62,194 nucleotides of DNA, from NCBI RefSeq assembly GCF_003386235.1, contig NZ_QRDZ01000020.1:1-62194 (forward strand). The letters are read 5' to 3'. Within the stretch, counting starts at the first letter, position 1; each line of letters starts with the position of its first letter. The stretch comes from Cohnella phaseoli. Its GTDB lineage: Bacteria > Bacillota > Bacilli > Paenibacillales > Paenibacillaceae. Under the pieces are notes generated by a model. The model did no database searches and had not been told where the DNA came from. It worked only from the letters and a program-made list of their open reading frames with translations. Below are positions 26,212 through 35,322 of the stretch, in pieces. Both the position numbers and the translations under genes were made by a program.

Positions 26212-27111
26212 ATGGGCAAAACCAGAATATTGATAGACACGGATATCGGCGACGATGTCGACGATGCCCTGGCCATTGCGTTGGCGCTGAAGTCGACCGA
26301 ACTGGAGGTCGCAGGCATCACGACCGTCTACAGAAATGCGGAAATGCGCGCGCAACTGGCTTTGCAATTGCTGCATGTCATGGGGGCGACGGATATTCCC
26401 GTGGCTACGGGCATCGGGCAGCCCATTCGAAATAAAGTTGACAGTACGGTCATTCCCCACCAATGCCGGAATATTAAGACGACATATCCGCCTAATTGCA
26501 GCTTGCATGCCGTAGAGTTAATAATTGCAACTTTAAGGGAGGACCCGGATACGGTCCTTGTTCCTATCGGTCCGTTCACCAATATCGCAATTGCCGCCAA
26601 GCTGGCGCCGGAATTATTCGCCCGCTCGAGAATTGTGGCGATGGGAGGCGCATTCGGCGCCGTCTACCCCGAATACAATATCATGTGCGATCCGGAAGCG
26701 GCGAACATCGTCCTCTCTTCCGGGGCCAGAGTGGAGTTCGTGGGTTTGGACGTTACGGCTCAGTGCGTGTTGTCCGAGAATGAAGTCGATCGTATTTATC
26801 ATTGCAGCGGGGCCGCGGAGCGATATCTGTGTTCGCTGATGGACATATGGCTCCATACGAGTATTGCCGGCAAGGTCACGCTGCATGATCCGCTGGCGAT
26901 TGCCTATCTCGTTGATCCCGGTCTTCTGAACATGAGATCCGTCCCGGTTGCGGTGGAGATGGACGGTGAGATGACCAGAGGGTTGACGGCGGTATTGCGC
27001 ACGCCGTTCAGACAAAGGCAGGCGGAATTGGAGGATAATGCGCGTATTGCGGTTGATGTGAATGTTCCAAAAGCTAAGGAAATCTTATTAAGTCGAGTAT
27101 TTAATATGTGA
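26212..27111 (+). CDS. Inosine-uridine-type nucleoside hydrolase
   Basis: A 299-residue calcium-dependent N-ribohydrolase family protein. The diagnostic Asp cluster DTDIGDDVDD is at residues 9-18 and the central VPIGPFTNIA and FNIMCDPEAAN-like (YNIMCDPEAA) segments are present; HDPLA near the C-terminus supplies the conserved His-Asp. It splits N-glycosidic bonds of nucleosides into base and pentose. ATG 26212 is chosen over ATG 26149, which lies inside the previous gene. It closes the LacI-controlled operon and is followed by a terminator. It lacks a signal peptide, so hydrolysis follows import. Confidence 0.92.
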   Translation: MGKTRILIDTDIGDDVDDALAIALALKSTELEVAGITTVYRNAEMRAQLALQLLHVMGATDIPVATGIGQPIRNKVDSTVIPHQCRNIKTTYPPNCSLHAVELIIATLREDPDTVLVPIGPFTNIAIAAKLAPELFARSRIVAMGGAFGAVYPEYNIMCDPEAANIVLSSGARVEFVGLDVTAQCVLSENEVDRIYHCSGAAERYLCSLMDIWLHTSIAGKVTLHDPLAIAYLVDPGLLNMRSVPVAVEMDGEMTRGLTAVLRTPFRQRQAELEDNARIAVDVNVPKAKEILLSRVFNM

Positions 27112-27130
27112 AGATTTGGTGCATTGTCTT

Positions 27131-27162
27131 AGAAGAGCAGAAGAGCAGAAGAGCAGAAGAGC
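27131..27162 (+). repeat. Four tandem copies of AGAAGAGC
   Basis: A perfect 8-bp microsatellite-like array between the nucleoside hydrolase stop and its terminator. It is non-coding and could vary in copy number by slippage; no function is evident. Confidence 0.9.
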
Positions 27163-27195
27163 AGGCCTTCCCGCCAGAAGGTCTGTTTCTTTGTT
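27163..27195 (+). terminator. Intrinsic terminator of locus B
   Basis: AGGCCTTC (27163-27170), loop CCGCCA, GAAGGTCT (27177-27184), followed by GTTTCTTTGTT. Confidence 0.8.
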
Positions 27196-27325
27196 AGGTT
27201 TAAGCTTCCTTCCCGGAAGCGGTACGACGAGCGTTATTACTTTCAAGGGGGCTGTCTCTTATCCGTCGTCTATCATGGTAAAATAATAAAATCAGAATAG
27301 AACGCTATGAGGAAGGATGGCACTG

Positions 27326-29926
27326 ATGACCTCTGTAAGGAACGATAACTCTATGGTGCTCTTATCCAAACTGCAGATCCCGCAGCCTCTCTCCGCTTCT
27401 GTTTCGCGTCCGCACTTGTTCGAACTATTAAATGAAGGATTATCCCGCAGAGCCACCTTTCTTGTCGCTCCTGCAGGCTACGGCAAAACGACCCTGATCG
27501 CCGAGTGGGCCCGGCAGCTTGGCGTCGATGTCGGGTGGCTGTCGTTAGACGACAAAGATAACGATCTGGCCAGATTCTGGAACTACGTGATGGCGGCGTT
27601 TGAGAGGGCGCTCGGCGGATTGCGCGCTTCAACCCGGGAGGCGGCAGCTGCCTTAAGCCCTGGCGGACATGAGCCGTTTCTCGTAGCTCTGCTGAACGAA
27701 CTGAACGATGTAAGGGAGCCTCTGATCCTCGTTTTGGACGACTGGCACGTTATCGTCGATAAGGATATCGTCGCCTCCTTCTCTTATTTTCTCGAGTATT
27801 TGCCTCCTTCGATCCATCTTGTCATCATCGGTCGTACTTTAGCCGGATTTTCGAAAGCAAGATGGATCAGCCGGGGCTGGATTCAGGAGATGAATGTCGA
27901 ACAGCTGCGCTTCGACCTGCGGGAGACGGTGGATTTTTTTTGGATTTTCTTGGCGCGGGAGGCTCGAAGAGAGCAGATCGAACGATATTTGGCTACCACC
28001 GAAGGCTGGGTGACGGGGCTGAAGCTGATTTCGCTGTCTCTGCGATCCGGCAAGCGGACGTCATCGCTTGAGCGCGACTTGGCCGGACGGGACGGCGAGA
28101 GCGTCGAGAGGTTTTTGTTCGAGGAAGTTTTCGAGGGTTTGGACGAGGGAACGCGGCAATTTCTCATGGATATATCGGTTCTTCAGCGGATGAGCGGGCC
28201 GCTGTGCGAAACGGTGGCAGGCGGGGAGAACGGATCGGTCAAGCTGGCTGAACTGGCGGATAGCAACCTGTTTGTCATTCCGCTGGATGATGACAAAGTC
28301 TGGTTCCGGTTTCACCACCTGTTCGGAGAGTTTCTGAGGACAGAGCAGCGACGGCGCGCCCCCGGGAGAACGAAAGCTCTCTTCCGCGCGGCTGCGCAAT
28401 GGTGCGAGTCGGAGGAGCTGCTGGAGGAGGCGGTGGATTACTACTTGGCCGGGCAGGAGTACGGGGAAGCCGTACGCTTGCTCGAACAGATGCGGAGCAT
28501 TATGATCCGCAGAGAGTTCCAGGCGTTGAGAGCGTGGCTATCGCTTATACCCGAGGAGCTTCTGATGCAGCATCCCTACCTCTTTTTTTCCTATATTTTC
28601 TCGTTGCTATGGGTTCAGGACCTGGATCTGGCGGAGCGGCATTTACGGCTTGCCGAACAGAATTACGAGACCGCTTCGGCAAGCTGGAGCGAGGCAGAGA
28701 AGAATCGTTATTTGGGTTACTTGTATTTCGTCAGAAATTTCAAAGCGACCCAGTACGACATGGATATGATTCGGGGACTGGACTATATCCGTCTCTCGCT
28801 TCAACATAGCCCCCAAGGAACCGATTTGATTTTCGCATCTCCCTACATGCCGCTCGCTCCTTCCATTTATCGCTCCTATAACGGCAAACGCGGCAAACAT
28901 TTGCCCCGGGGACTCTCGGACAACTTCTTTCTGAGCATGATCGACTTTATGGCGTTGATGGGCCTGCAGGATTCGATCCTGGTCTGCTATGGCGAATTGC
29001 TGTACGAACGGGGGGAGTTGGACCAGGCAGAACATTATTTGAAGCTGGCGCTCGCGGGCAACAGCCAGGCGCGTTATCAGGAGGAGAAAGTCTATGTGCC
29101 CGCCAGCTTGTTCCTGTCGCGGATCAGCAGAGCCAAGCAGGACTTGTCGCAAGCCGAGAAATGGTTGGAGGAGGCCGTCAGGAGAGCTGGGGAGGACGGC
29201 GCCGAAGCAGCGCCGATTCTGATCGAAGCGGAGATGGCCGCTCTTCGGTTGGACGGGGGAGACTCGTCGGCAGCAATCCGGTGGATCGAGCGTTACAAGC
29301 TGACGGCGGACGATCCGGTGTCCGTCTATCAACTGTTCGTATACATTTTTCTTGTCCGAGTGTTGATGGAAACCGGCCGCCGGCAGGAGGCGTGGCCGTT
29401 GTCAGAGAAGCTGCTGCAGATTGCGGTGAAAGGCCACCGACCGATGGACGCGCTGGAAATTCAAGTGCTCCAGGCGATTATGCTCTCGCAGGCGGAGAAG
29501 CCGGAGGAGGCGCTGCTTACGTTGGAAGAGGCGCTCAAATACGCGAATCCCGACGACTATGTCCGCGTGTTCGTCGACAAGGGCAAGCGAGTCGCCGAAC
29601 TGCTCTCGGAATACGTCCGACAACGGCAAAAAGGAAATATCCGGGACAGGGACGCACCCTCGCTCCCCTATGTACGCAAAATTATTTCAGGCTGCGGAGG
29701 AGCGGCGGTCTCGCCGAACGAATCGGCGGCATTGGAGACGCTTCTCACCCCGAAGGAGTACGCGATATTCCGTTATATGGAGGAAGGGTTGGACAATGCG
29801 GCGATTATCAAGGCGCTTGGCATTGGCATGGGCACCCTGAAAGCGCACATCAATCGCATTTACAGCAAACTCCAGGTGAAAAGCCGCTTGGAAGCGATCA
29901 AAAGAGGCAAAGAATTGCAAGGGTAA
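27326..29926 (+). CDS. MalT/LAL-type ATP-dependent LuxR regulator
   Basis: An 866-residue STAND-class transcription activator. Walker A APAGYGKTT lies at 48-56, followed by the sensor stretch GWLSLDDKDND; Walker B is LILVLDDWHVI. A helical TPR-like repeat region fills about 350-750, and the C-terminal LuxR helix-turn-helix (LTPKEYAIFRYMEEG, ALGIGMGTLKAHINRIYSKL) ends the protein. Such proteins bind an inducer and ATP, oligomerise and activate nearby genes, as MalT does with maltotriose. ATG 27326 is preferred over ATG 27317, because GAGGAAGG directly abuts the latter. The only close downstream gene is the surface protein at 30040, its likely target. Confidence 0.92.
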   Translation: MTSVRNDNSMVLLSKLQIPQPLSASVSRPHLFELLNEGLSRRATFLVAPAGYGKTTLIAEWARQLGVDVGWLSLDDKDNDLARFWNYVMAAFERALGGLRASTREAAAALSPGGHEPFLVALLNELNDVREPLILVLDDWHVIVDKDIVASFSYFLEYLPPSIHLVIIGRTLAGFSKARWISRGWIQEMNVEQLRFDLRETVDFFWIFLAREARREQIERYLATTEGWVTGLKLISLSLRSGKRTSSLERDLAGRDGESVERFLFEEVFEGLDEGTRQFLMDISVLQRMSGPLCETVAGGENGSVKLAELADSNLFVIPLDDDKVWFRFHHLFGEFLRTEQRRRAPGRTKALFRAAAQWCESEELLEEAVDYYLAGQEYGEAVRLLEQMRSIMIRREFQALRAWLSLIPEELLMQHPYLFFSYIFSLLWVQDLDLAERHLRLAEQNYETASASWSEAEKNRYLGYLYFVRNFKATQYDMDMIRGLDYIRLSLQHSPQGTDLIFASPYMPLAPSIYRSYNGKRGKHLPRGLSDNFFLSMIDFMALMGLQDSILVCYGELLYERGELDQAEHYLKLALAGNSQARYQEEKVYVPASLFLSRISRAKQDLSQAEKWLEEAVRRAGEDGAEAAPILIEAEMAALRLDGGDSSAAIRWIERYKLTADDPVSVYQLFVYIFLVRVLMETGRRQEAWPLSEKLLQIAVKGHRPMDALEIQVLQAIMLSQAEKPEEALLTLEEALKYANPDDYVRVFVDKGKRVAELLSEYVRQRQKGNIRDRDAPSLPYVRKIISGCGGAAVSPNESAALETLLTPKEYAIFRYMEEGLDNAAIIKALGIGMGTLKAHINRIYSKLQVKSRLEAIKRGKELQG

Positions 29927-30039
29927 CGTTCGTCTATAACCGGCTCTATAACCGTGGTTAGATTCGATGTTCGGATCGTTCCGATATAATGGGCTCTGTA
30001 TCGACGCTATTGAGCTCATTCAAGGAAGGAACGGATCGG

Positions 30040-33000
30040 ATGAAACGCGTACTCTCTATTCTAACGACCATTATTCTAATGATAGGAACCTTCCCGTTGC
30101 AAGCTTTGGCAGACACGGATGCCGCGATGCAAGGGGACGGTTCGGCAAGTTATCCCTATATCGTCATGACTCTGGAGCAGCTGAACTCTGTACGAAACGA
30201 TTTGACTGCGCAATATAGACTTGGGGCGGATATCGACGCTTCGGAGACGATCGACTGGAACGGCGGCAACGGGTTTGAGCCCATCGGCGGAAATGGGGAC
30301 AGCGCCAGCCAGTTCACGGGGGGGTTCGACGGAGCCGGGCATATCATTCGTAATCTGAACGTCAATCGGCCCGCGACCGATTTAGTCGGGTTGTTCGGAA
30401 TCGTCGGCCCCGGCGGAATCGTGAGAGACGTCGGTCTCGACGGAGGCTCCGTTACCGGCAAGCTCAACACCGGCGGCCTTGCAGGACGCAATTTAGGCGA
30501 GGTGGCTTCATCCTTTGTTACCGGCTCTGTCAGCAGCAGCGAGGGAGTCGTCGGAGGGCTGGTGGGTTACAGCGGAATCGGCAGTACGGTGAACGCTTCC
30601 TACGCCTCCGGTGCTGTCGACGGCCCCGTCTACGTCGGAGGGCTGGTTGGGCGCAACGACGGTGCGATAAGGGAATCCCATGCTTCAGGAACCGTCAGCG
30701 GCATCGACATTGTCGGCGGGCTTGCAGGGGGCAACGAGGGCGGGCAAATCAGTCAATCCTATGCCGCTGGCACGGTGAACGGGAGCGGCAATAATGCCGG
30801 GGGGCTAGTAGGCTATAATCTATCCGGCATCGTTACCCGCTCTTATGCGATCGGCGACGTCAACGGGCAAATCAATGTCGGAGGATTGGCGGGCAACACC
30901 GACTTCGGCGGAATAAGCGAGTCTTACGCCACCGGCTTCGTTAACGGTCAGGTCCGTGCCGGCGGGCTGATCGGGCAAAACAACGGCGGCGAGCTGACCG
31001 ATAGCTTCTGGGATCGGGAGACAACCTTACAGAGCAGCGCCTGCGGATACAATAATGAAGGCTACCCGGGGGCGACATGCACGGCGACCGCCCTCACCGT
31101 GGCGGAAGCTCTGACGCAAAGCAGCTATTCCGCCTGGGATTTCACGAATGTCTGGTTCATGATCGACGGCGCCACTCGTCCCTTCCTGCGGTCGGAATGG
31201 TCGCGGACGATCGGCAACGCCCATCAACTGCAGTTGATGGCGATGAATGTAAGCGCGGATTATACGCTGGCCCGGGATATCGATTTCGGGGCCGTGTTGA
31301 CGGATGACAGCCGTTCCGACATATGGGCGACCGGTTCTGGAACCGGTGCAGGTTTTGCTCCCGTCGGCAGCGATTACCATGCGCCCTTCACCGGCAAGTT
31401 CGATGGTGCGAATCAAGCGATTAAAAATCTTAGGATTAACCGTCCGGATGCCGACTTCGTCGGCCTGTTCGGCTACCTGGGATCCGGCGGCGTCGTGCGA
31501 AACATAGGGCTTGAGGGCGGCTTTATCAGCGGGAGATATTCCACGGGAGCCCTGGTCGGCGAGAGCCTTGGGGGTACAATTGCACAGGCCTATTCATCGG
31601 TCGACGTCAGCGGAGATTCCAATGTAGGGGGAGTAGTCGGACAAAACAATATTGGCGGCATCGTCAGGCAGTCCTTCGCGACCGGCCGTATTACCGGTCA
31701 ATTTGCCGTTGGCGGGTTGACGGGACGCAATGAGAAAGGCACGATTAACGACGCGTATAGTACCGGTTCCGTCAACGGCAGCTCGGAAGTCGGGGGACTG
31801 GTGGGACGCAATGTCGGCGGTATCAATCGCGCTTACGCCGTAGGCAGGGTCACGGCGAATGGCGGCAGTGTGGGCGGATTGGTGGGGAGGAATTTCGAAC
31901 CGGTTATTGCGAGCGCATACGATAGCGAGACATCCGGTCACGGAGATACCGGTAAAGGCACTCCTACGATGACAGCGGAGATGAAGCGGCGAGCCACTTT
32001 CGAATCCAGTTGGGATTTCAACACGATTTGGACAATTGAAGAAGGCAGGAGCTATCCGACTTTGCGGGGAGCGGCCCGATCTGTCGGGATGGATGTTGCT
32101 CCGCCGACGGTTGCGAGCGCGATCATCAAGCGCGAATATGGAGATCGCATCCTTGTGACGTTCGATGAAGAAGTACGCATTGCGGACGTCTCCGGAGTCT
32201 CGATCGAATCCGATGAAATCGGCCAGACCATTGTGAATGTAGAAGGCGACGGTACGAAGACGCTTACCTTTATTGTTGCGGATGCGTTCGAGCAAGGGGC
32301 AGCGGTTACTCTGTCCTATAACGCTCAATTGGGCAGTATCGTCGATTTGGCGGGCAACTCGATGCGCGGTTTGGCGAATCTGACCGTGTATAAGTCGCCG
32401 TCGCTCGAAATCGAGATGAAGAAGGCGGACGGAAGCGCCTATAGAAGCGATGAGTGGACGAACGCAAGCGTAACCGTGAGCGTGTATGCCGAGGCGGGAG
32501 CCAGCGAGATTGCAGCGCTCGCCTATACGTTGGATGAAGGTCCGGAGCAAGCCTATACGAACGGGACGCCGATCGAGCTCTCGGAGGAAGGTATACATAC
32601 GATCTCCTTCCAAGCAGCGGATAGAGCGGGAAATACGATATCCGACCGGCTCGCGGTTAAGATCGACAAGACGGCGCCTGCGGTCGACTTCGACCCGACC
32701 GGCAACGAAACCGCCTCCGCATCGGCGGCAGTCCAGACAACGGTAAGCGACAGCGGAAGCCGCGTGGACGCCTCGTCTTTGAAATATGCATGGACAACCG
32801 ACATATCGCCGCCGGCCGCAGGCTGGATATCGTTCGAGAACGAAGCCGTTTTGACGAAAAGCGGAGCGGACGGAGATTGGTATCTGCATATTCGGGCAGC
32901 GGACATGGCGGGCAACGAGGCGTTCGCGGTGGCGGGCCGGTTCCGATTGATCCAACAGCGGACGGAGAGCGGAACAAGCCCCGGAATGGGGGGCTATGAA

Positions 33001-33951
33001 GAAGCAGCGTTGCCGGACAACGTCTACTCTATAGGCGTGAACGGCAGGGAGGTGCAGTTTGAGGGAGGCCGAATCGTAATTCCCGCCGGGGCAATGAATC
33101 GCCTGTTCCGTCTATCGATTAACGAGATTCGCGATACGAGTCCCCTTCCTTTAGCCGGCGGACAACGATTGGCGAGCAAGGTGATCGAATTTACCAAAGA
33201 TCAAGCCGGAAAGTTCGACCGGGACGTGACCGTCAGCCTGCGATTTAATGCCGGATCGATACGAAGAGAAGACGCGGAGGTCAGTCTCTGCTGGCTTGAC
33301 GAAGAACTCGGCGGGTGGGTGCCGTTGGACAATAGGAAAGTGGACTGGGAGAAGGGCGAGATTAGCGGGACGATGAACCATTTCACGAAATTTGCCGTAC
33401 TTGCGATCCCCGTCGAGAAAGAGGAGCCCGCGGCCCGTTTCACGGACATACAAGGTCATTGGGCGGAAACGTTCATTATGAAAATGGCGGAGGCTAACGC
33501 GGTCGGCGGTTATGCGGACGACACCTTCCGGCCCGATCGCCCGATTACCCGGGCGGAATTCGCCGCGATATGGGTACGGGTACTAGGTTTAAGCGACAAG
33601 AAGGGTAAGACCTTCGCCGACACGGTTAACCATTGGTCCGAGCAAGCCGTCTCTACGGCTTACGCACACGGAATCGTTTCCGGGTACGATGACCGGACAT
33701 TTGCTCCCGACGAATTTATTACGCGTGAACAAATGGCGGTGATGATCGTGAACGCCTTGCGATCGGAGAGCGTACCGGCCCGCACAAATTTTGCGGATCA
33801 AAGCGAAATCTCGCCATGGGCGAAGGATGCGGTTATTACCGCGACGGAAAGCGGAATCCTTAACGGTTACCCGGACAATACGATGAGGCCTCGCCTTCAC
33901 GCGACTCGCGCGGAAGCGGTGTCGACGATCTGGCGTTCGCTGCAAGATTGA
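30040..33951 (+). CDS. GLUG-repeat, Ig-like, SLH-domain surface protein
   Basis: A 1303-residue exported protein. Signal peptide 1-24 (ends LQALA). About twelve GLUG motifs (GGLVGRN-like) occur in two blocks, roughly residues 140-310 and 500-615, interrupted by a non-GLUG segment. A SwmB/Ig-like domain (about 680-780) and another Ig-like part (800-930) follow, then a ZU5-like region. Three SLH domains (about 1133-1303, FTDIQGHWAE, GYADDTFRPDRPITRAEFA) anchor it to secondary cell-wall polymer. GLUG proteins are adhesin- or protease-like surface components; no catalytic motif is seen. ATG 30040 follows AAGGAAGG; an upstream ATG at 29989 lacks an RBS. Expression is probably set by the LAL regulator upstream. 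Confidence 0.9.
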   Translation: MKRVLSILTTIILMIGTFPLQALADTDAAMQGDGSASYPYIVMTLEQLNSVRNDLTAQYRLGADIDASETIDWNGGNGFEPIGGNGDSASQFTGGFDGAGHIIRNLNVNRPATDLVGLFGIVGPGGIVRDVGLDGGSVTGKLNTGGLAGRNLGEVASSFVTGSVSSSEGVVGGLVGYSGIGSTVNASYASGAVDGPVYVGGLVGRNDGAIRESHASGTVSGIDIVGGLAGGNEGGQISQSYAAGTVNGSGNNAGGLVGYNLSGIVTRSYAIGDVNGQINVGGLAGNTDFGGISESYATGFVNGQVRAGGLIGQNNGGELTDSFWDRETTLQSSACGYNNEGYPGATCTATALTVAEALTQSSYSAWDFTNVWFMIDGATRPFLRSEWSRTIGNAHQLQLMAMNVSADYTLARDIDFGAVLTDDSRSDIWATGSGTGAGFAPVGSDYHAPFTGKFDGANQAIKNLRINRPDADFVGLFGYLGSGGVVRNIGLEGGFISGRYSTGALVGESLGGTIAQAYSSVDVSGDSNVGGVVGQNNIGGIVRQSFATGRITGQFAVGGLTGRNEKGTINDAYSTGSVNGSSEVGGLVGRNVGGINRAYAVGRVTANGGSVGGLVGRNFEPVIASAYDSETSGHGDTGKGTPTMTAEMKRRATFESSWDFNTIWTIEEGRSYPTLRGAARSVGMDVAPPTVASAIIKREYGDRILVTFDEEVRIADVSGVSIESDEIGQTIVNVEGDGTKTLTFIVADAFEQGAAVTLSYNAQLGSIVDLAGNSMRGLANLTVYKSPSLEIEMKKADGSAYRSDEWTNASVTVSVYAEAGASEIAALAYTLDEGPEQAYTNGTPIELSEEGIHTISFQAADRAGNTISDRLAVKIDKTAPAVDFDPTGNETASASAAVQTTVSDSGSRVDASSLKYAWTTDISPPAAGWISFENEAVLTKSGADGDWYLHIRAADMAGNEAFAVAGRFRLIQQRTESGTSPGMGGYEEAALPDNVYSIGVNGREVQFEGGRIVIPAGAMNRLFRLSINEIRDTSPLPLAGGQRLASKVIEFTKDQAGKFDRDVTVSLRFNAGSIRREDAEVSLCWLDEELGGWVPLDNRKVDWEKGEISGTMNHFTKFAVLAIPVEKEEPAARFTDIQGHWAETFIMKMAEANAVGGYADDTFRPDRPITRAEFAAIWVRVLGLSDKKGKTFADTVNHWSEQAVSTAYAHGIVSGYDDRTFAPDEFITREQMAVMIVNALRSESVPARTNFADQSEISPWAKDAVITATESGILNGYPDNTMRPRLHATRAEAVSTIWRSLQD

Positions 33952-34045
33952 AGAACATATCGCTATTGCGGTTCATGGGAGCAAAGACGTTAAACGTTTC
34001 TTGATTAACGAACTTCCCCGAACCGCTAGTCTGTCTTAGATATTC

Positions 34046-34062
34046 ACTACTTGTAGTATCAT
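34046..34062 (+). promoter_or_regulatory. Palindrome and -10-like box before the antitoxin-like gene
   Basis: ACTAC-TT-GTAGT (34046-34057) overlaps TATCAT (34057-34062). Toxin-antitoxin operons are usually autorepressed through such palindromes; here it is only positional evidence. Confidence 0.35.
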
Positions 34063-34104
34063 GGGATTAAAGTGTTGGCGATTTTGAATGAAGAGGCGGT
34101 GAGC

Positions 34105-34386
34105 ATGATGAGTGTAAACCGGGAAGAACTGAAGCAAATGATCGATCAAATTCCTGAACAAGATGCGCTCGAAGTGTACGACTTTGTTGGGTATTTAAAT
34201 ATGAAGCGAGAAAGAGCTGAATTGCAGCAATTGGATATCGCAGCGCTTGTGGAGGATGCCGATCTCATTCGGCAAGTTGAGCAAAGTCGCGAGGATCGTG
34301 AAAGTCAACGCATATATGGCAGAGAAGCCGGACTAGACTATCTTCGCAGCAAGGTTAAGGAATTCGAGCTTGGACAAGACATATAG
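34105..34386 (+). CDS. Antitoxin-like protein of a RelE/ParE-type module
   Basis: A 93-residue acidic, helical protein. The start SVNREELKQMIDQIPEQDALEVYDFVGYL resembles small Bacillales antitoxin-like proteins (DUF2281/YafN-like patterns). AGAGGCGG at 34092-34099 supports ATG 34105 or 34108. It overlaps by 17 nt a downstream reading frame that encodes a RelE/ParE-like toxin, the usual antitoxin-first order. The toxin frame is broken, so this may be an orphan antitoxin that still binds DNA or a related toxin elsewhere. Confidence 0.7.
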   Translation: MMSVNREELKQMIDQIPEQDALEVYDFVGYLNMKRERAELQQLDIAALVEDADLIRQVEQSREDRESQRIYGREAGLDYLRSKVKEFELGQDI

Positions 34387-34668
34387 AGTTTTTTGGACAC
34401 CAACCTCACTGGATGAACTCAGCCGCATTCTCGCTAACCCGCCGGATGTGAAGGAAAGAGTCTATCTGGATTCGTTTGCCCGATTGATGTTACCCCCACA
34501 CTTACCGCCAAACCCATATTGATAGGCAAATTGAAAGGACAATGGGTAAGATTGGGGCTCTATCAAGTTATTTTTGTGTTTGAGGTCGACGAAGGAAAAG
34601 CGACGGTTTGGATAAATGGCATTAAGCATAAGAGGGAGAATGTATATTGGAAAAGGAAGCACACTTAG
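34370..34668 (+). pseudogene. Frameshifted RelE/ParE-type toxin
   Basis: From TTG 34370 the frame reads LDKTYRVFWTPTSLDELSRI and onward to a TGA at 34520-34522 (50 codons). The continuation is in another frame: VTPTLTAKPILIGKLKGQW, then VRLGLYQVIFVFEVDEG and WINGIKHKRENVY, ending at TAG 34666-34668. Joined, the product is about 99 residues, the normal length of RelE/ParE toxins, and the second half has the family pattern G-x-W-x-R-x-G-x-Y-x-V-I. The break lies between about 34480 and 34491 and fits loss of one base. Either the toxin is inactivated or the sequence has an error. Confidence 0.75.
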
Positions 34669-34823
34669 GCTGCTATCAATATACGGTCTCTTTTTTCTAC
34701 GGCTGACCAATTGATTTACGAATAGCTGACTATATAAGTTGAATAATGAAGATCAGCCCATACAATTTAAAAGGGACGGTTTTGCAGACTTTAGGCAAGG
34801 GTCGGACGTTCGAATGAGCGAAT

Positions 34824-35230
34824 GTAAGGGTCCCGCAGACCGTAGAGACGCTCAATCGCTCAAATCCGCTCCCGTAACGGCTTCTCAGACCGTAAGAGGC
34901 GGTCAAACGCGCAGGTTCGCCTATGTAACGGTCTGTCAGACCGTAACAGGCGGTCAAAAGCGCGGATTCGCCTACGTAACGGTCTGCCAGACCGTAAGAG
35001 GCAGTCGAACGCGCAGATTCGCCTATGTAACGGTCTGTCAGACCGTAAGAGGCGGTCAAAAGCGTGGATTCGCCTACGTAACGGTCTGCCAGACCGTAAG
35101 AGGCGGTCAAAAGCGCGGATTCGCCTACGTAACGGTCTGCCAGACCGTAAGAGGCGGTCGAACCCGCGGATTCGCCCACGTAACGGTCTGCCAGACCGAA
35201 AGAGCGGTCCGCAAGGTGTGTGTTCCTGAA
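34824..35230 (+). repeat. 51-bp tandem repeat array with perfect palindrome in each unit
   Basis: Seven units begin with GTAACGG at 34874, 34925, 34976, 35027, 35078, 35129 and 35180, each exactly 51 bp apart, with a degenerate unit at 34824. Every good unit contains ACGGTCTG-Y-CAGACCGT, a perfect 8+8 inverted repeat (for example 34928-34944), and a second possible stem AGGCG...CGCCT in the remaining 34 nt. Since 51 is a multiple of three, long open frames run through it on both strands; these have no convincing RBS and are best seen as a by-product. A plus-strand terminator follows at 35267, so the array may be transcribed as a structured RNA. Confidence 0.85.
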
Positions 35231-35266
35231 TGTGAATTGGCACGTTATAGTTTTTTCAATTCCGGG

Positions 35267-35309
35267 CCGCTCCGAAGGTCGACATAGACCTTGCGGAGCG
35301 GTTTTTTTT
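35267..35309 (+). terminator. Strong intrinsic terminator after the repeat array
   Basis: CCGCTCCGAAGGTC (35267-35280) pairs with GACCTTGCGGAGCGG (35287-35301) with a single bulged base and is followed by eight T. The orientation fits plus-strand transcription through the array, not the minus-strand gene that ends at 35323. Confidence 0.9.
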
Positions 35310-35322
35310 ATCCGGAATGGTT

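Noticed and set aside
34824..35230. CRISPR array
   Set aside because: The whole 51-bp unit is repeated, so there are no unique spacers, and no cas gene is in the window.
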